Shown here piece after piece: positions 6,099 to 7,441 of a stretch of 7,441 nucleotides of DNA. The position numbers and the translations under genes are program-made. The first letter of the stretch is position 1. Each line of letters opens with the position of its first letter. A model generated the notes under the pieces. The model was not told the DNA's origin. It did not search any database and saw nothing but the letters and a program-made list of their open reading frames with translations. Origin of the DNA: AWTP1-13 sp035550075 (lineage in GTDB: Bacteria; Pseudomonadota; Alphaproteobacteria; Rhizobiales; Hyphomicrobiaceae); assembly GCA_035550075.1 (NCBI GenBank), contig DASZQG010000132.1, positions 1 through 7,441 on the forward strand, written 5' to 3'.

Positions 6099-6881
6099 TC
6101 ATGCCGGCAACGCGAAAGCTTCTGTTTCGATCTCGATGAACACCCGTCCAACCGTGCCCACCGCCGCGTAGAAATCCGCCGACGCGGCACGCTCCAAGTC
6201 TGCAAAGAAGCGCCCGATCCAGGGCGCGAGGTGTTTCTGGAACATCTCCGCGTCGCTGCCCGCCGGCGTTCCGTGCCGTCCATCCGCCAAGCCCGCCATG
6301 ATTTCGCACAGGATGCCGGCATGGTCCTCGGGCTCGGACAGGCCTTCCCCACTCGCGATTCCCCTCGCCTTCAGATCCGCACGCAGGCGCGCCAGGGGCC
6401 GGTCATGCAGGAACCCCGTCAAATAGTAGGACGCGTAAGGCACCAGCTCGCCGCGACCAATGCCGACGAAGAGGTCGAAGTATTCCCTCTCCACGCGCTG
6501 CTCATCGGTCTGCGCCGCGGCAGCGGCAAGGGCCTGGTGGGCCTCAGCCAGCGCGTTGCTGGCTTCCCCCCGACCAAGACGCGACAGGCGCTTGAGAAGA
6601 TCGGCGTCGGGGCTGCGCATCAGAAGGGTCGCAAGCAGCGCGTATTCGCGCGCACGTGCTGCGTCGATTTCATCGACTGGAGGATTAGCAGACGCCTCGC
6701 CGAACAAGTCAGGACGCAAAACGCTGCGCGGAACGCCTGTTGCAGCCTCTACCGGCGCGACGCGCTCGGGCGGAACCCGCTCCCAGTTGGAGACCGATGG
6801 CTGCGAGATACCGATGCGGCGCGCAAGTTCACCGACGCCTCCGGCGGCGCGTATCGCCTCCTCCAGCCCGGCATCGCGCAT
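6099..6881 (-). CDS. HTH (Cro/YdaS-like) fused to TorD-family molybdoenzyme chaperone
   Basis: This 260-residue cytosolic protein has two parts. Residues 5-60 form a Cro/YdaS-like helix-turn-helix (AIRAAGGVGELARRIGISQP, then SVSNWERVPPERV and EAATGVPRSVLRPDLF). Residues about 77-250 are an all-helical TorD/DmsD/NarJ-type chaperone, with EYFDLFVGIGRGELVPYASY at 132-151 and EPEDHAGILCEIMAGLA at 183-199. TorD-family proteins bind Tat signals of molybdoenzymes, keep the apoenzyme open for cofactor insertion and delay export; FdhA is the obvious client. The HTH suggests DNA binding too, possibly operon feedback (inference). The ATG at 6881 gives MRDAGLEEAI, close to the usual N-terminus of this HTH type. 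A GTG at 6905 would add eight residues (MAHLRDLA) and cannot be excluded; neither start has a strong ribosome-binding site. It is the first gene of the fdh operon and follows the DUF3306 gene after about 110-135 nt. Confidence 0.88.
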   Translation of the reverse strand: MRDAGLEEAIRAAGGVGELARRIGISQPSVSNWERVPPERVAPVEAATGVPRSVLRPDLFGEASANPPVDEIDAARAREYALLATLLMRSPDADLLKRLSRLGRGEASNALAEAHQALAAAAAQTDEQRVEREYFDLFVGIGRGELVPYASYYLTGFLHDRPLARLRADLKARGIASGEGLSEPEDHAGILCEIMAGLADGRHGTPAGSDAEMFQKHLAPWIGRFFADLERAASADFYAAVGTVGRVFIEIETEAFALPA

Positions 6882-6908
6882 TGCAAGGTCCCGTAGGTGA
6901 GCCACCCG

Positions 6909-6937
6909 GCTCTAGTTGAGAACTATTCAAAGGTTAA
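6909..6937 (-). promoter_or_regulatory. Weak candidate promoter of the HTH-TorD/fdh operon
   Basis: TTAACC (6932-6937; 4 of 6 matches to TTGACA) and TAGAGC (6909-6914; 3 of 6 matches to TATAAT) are separated by 17 nt on the minus strand. Transcription would begin near 6902, just upstream of the ATG at 6881 and downstream of the alternative GTG at 6905. The palindrome at 6913-6925 lies in the spacer and overlaps the -10 box, a good position for a repressor. The element match is poor. Confidence 0.22.
6913..6925. promoter_or_regulatory. Palindrome TAGTT-GAG-AACTA, possible operator
   Basis: A perfect 5-bp inverted repeat with a 3-nt centre lies immediately upstream of the HTH-TorD coding region. 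Size and symmetry fit a dimeric Cro-like regulator, and the nearest candidate is the HTH domain encoded next door. Chance occurrence cannot be excluded with arms this short. Confidence 0.3.
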
Positions 6938-6951
6938 CTCCACGCCCCATC

Positions 6952-6965
6952 GATTTGCAATAATC
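6952..6965. promoter_or_regulatory. GATT-N6-AATC dyad in the operon leader
   Basis: An AT-rich inverted repeat (GATT, 6-nt centre, AATC) lies in the DUF3306/HTH-TorD gap, 71 bp upstream of the ATG at 6881. It is a possible regulator-binding site, weakly supported. It sits in a notably AT-rich patch (6951-6970) of otherwise GC-rich DNA. Confidence 0.2.
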
Positions 6966-6997
6966 AAAAGCTATGGGTGCACACTTTCGCGGCACCC
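6966..6997 (-). terminator. Possible intrinsic terminator after the DUF3306 gene
   Basis: On the minus strand GGGTGC (6992-6997) pairs with GCACCC (6975-6980). Inside the loop, CGC-GAAA-GTG can extend the stem around a GNRA tetraloop, leaving one bulged T. The stem is followed by ATAG and then CTTTT. It begins about 20 nt after the DUF3306 stop codon. Stem plus short T-run suggests a terminator separating the DUF3306 operon from the HTH-TorD/fdh operon, though the T-tract is short and interrupted. Confidence 0.4.
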
Positions 6998-7016
6998 CAC
7001 GGAGAATAGCAGGACC

Positions 7017-7441
7017 CTATCGCCGCCGAAGCGCGGAGGGCAGCGCGGTGCCGTGCCTGCGACGCGGCAGGGACTCATCCTGCCGCACCGCGTTCAGCTC
7101 TTCTGAATTCTTGTGCTGCATTGCAACAGGCATCGCCTCGAGTGGCGTTTCTCTCCCACGTGCTTCTGCTGCGACCGCGCCCTCTTCACTTTCCTCGCGC
7201 TGCGGCTCGGGGCGCATGGATGAATGCACGGTGCTTGCCACATCGGTTTGGGCCGGCACCTCGGGTGGGTTGTCATCCGTGCCGAAAGCGCGAGCGACCA
7301 GATTGTCGAGTTTGCCCGGGTCAAGATCGCCGAATCCGGGAACGCTCGCGGGGTTGTTGAAGTCCCACTGGTTTTCGGCAATCTCAATGAAGTCGCGGAT
7401 TGCCGGGTCCGTGGTCCACGCGCGCCGTAAAGCAGCACGGG
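7017..7441 (-). CDS. DUF3306 protein, C-terminal 140 codons (5' end beyond the window)
   Basis: The minus-strand frame is open from the right edge to TAG at 7017-7019, with no start needed inside the window. It reads AALRRAWTTDPAIRDFIEIA and then ENQWDFNNPASVPGFGDLDP. This is the DUF3306 pattern as I recall it: a helix ending in W-x-x-D-P-x-I-R-D-F, then Q-W-D-F-x-x-P-x-x-x-P-G-F-G. A Glu-rich tail of about 80 residues follows, predicted to be disordered, ending RRRHGTALPSALRRR. DUF3306 proteins recur, often with DUF3305 and a 4Fe-4S protein, beside alphaproteobacterial formate dehydrogenases; their function is unknown, probably cytosolic and accessory. An in-frame GTG at 7259 would give a shorter protein but would cut away the recognisable domain, so the longer reading is preferred. 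A rival frame at 7094-7438 is Ser/Arg-rich and looks like a shadow. Confidence 0.75.
   Translation of the reverse strand, partial: RAALRRAWTTDPAIRDFIEIAENQWDFNNPASVPGFGDLDPGKLDNLVARAFGTDDNPPEVPAQTDVASTVHSSMRPEPQREESEEGAVAAEARGRETPLEAMPVAMQHKNSEELNAVRQDESLPRRRHGTALPSALRRR

Noticed and set aside
5898..6896. 332-codon plus-strand frame opposite the HTH-TorD and Tat mini-protein genes
   Set aside because: It is Arg-rich with no family signature, while the minus strand gives two recognised families over the same bases.
7094..7438. 114-codon minus-strand frame at the right edge
   Set aside because: It is Ser/Arg/Thr-rich with no signature. The overlapping minus-strand frame ending at 7017 carries the DUF3306 pattern and stays open to the window edge.
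1..7441. Mobile elements, CRISPR arrays, tRNA or rRNA genes, long direct repeats
   Set aside because: None was seen by eye. The genes are intact and show no terminal repeats, transposase motifs or regularly spaced repeats.

Overview
The window holds a formate dehydrogenase operon from what looks like an alphaproteobacterium of the Hyphomicrobiales (the Bradyrhizobium / Rhodopseudomonas / Methylobacterium range). The case rests on high GC, a DUF1236-like secreted protein, a DUF3306 protein next to formate dehydrogenase, an HTH-TorD fusion chaperone, and an exact GGAAC-N16-CGTT match to the alphaproteobacterial EcfG stress-sigma promoter. The genus cannot be fixed from this window.

Layout. Every gene except the leftmost lies on the minus strand, so the operon reads right to left. 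At the right edge is the 3' part of a DUF3306 gene (7017-7441), followed by a possible terminator hairpin (6966-6997) and a short intergenic region with two small palindromes. Then come, in transcription order: an HTH-TorD fusion (6099-6881), a 67-residue Tat-signal mini-protein (5859-6062), fdhA (2909-5839, GTG start), fdhB (2300-2896) and fdhC (1203-2216). Gaps are 36, 19, 12 and 83 nt, as expected for one transcript. A strong hairpin sits between fdhB and fdhC, and another lies just after fdhC. Further left are a secreted DUF1236-like protein (441-1028) with its own putative EcfG promoter, and a 41-residue single-span membrane protein (205-330). At the left edge, on the plus strand, are the last 29 codons of a convergent ureG-like gene.

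How it works together. FdhA (Tat-exported, Mo/W-bis-MGD, cysteine form), FdhB (four [4Fe-4S] clusters) and FdhC (membrane di-haem cytochrome b) should form a periplasm-facing respiratory formate dehydrogenase of the FdnGHI / Methylobacterium FDH3 kind, passing formate electrons to the quinone pool. The TorD-type domain is the expected maturation and Tat proof-reading chaperone. Here it carries an N-terminal Cro/YdaS-like DNA-binding domain, so the same protein could also report enzyme assembly to transcription (inference). The Tat mini-protein and DUF3306 are recurrent but uncharacterised companions of this enzyme type.

The points most worth follow-up are the HTH-TorD fusion with a palindrome at its own 5' end, the EcfG promoter on the DUF1236 gene, the unexplained Tat mini-protein, and the anchor-less FdhB paired with an N-terminally extended FdhC. 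No mobile element, CRISPR array, tRNA or rRNA was seen.
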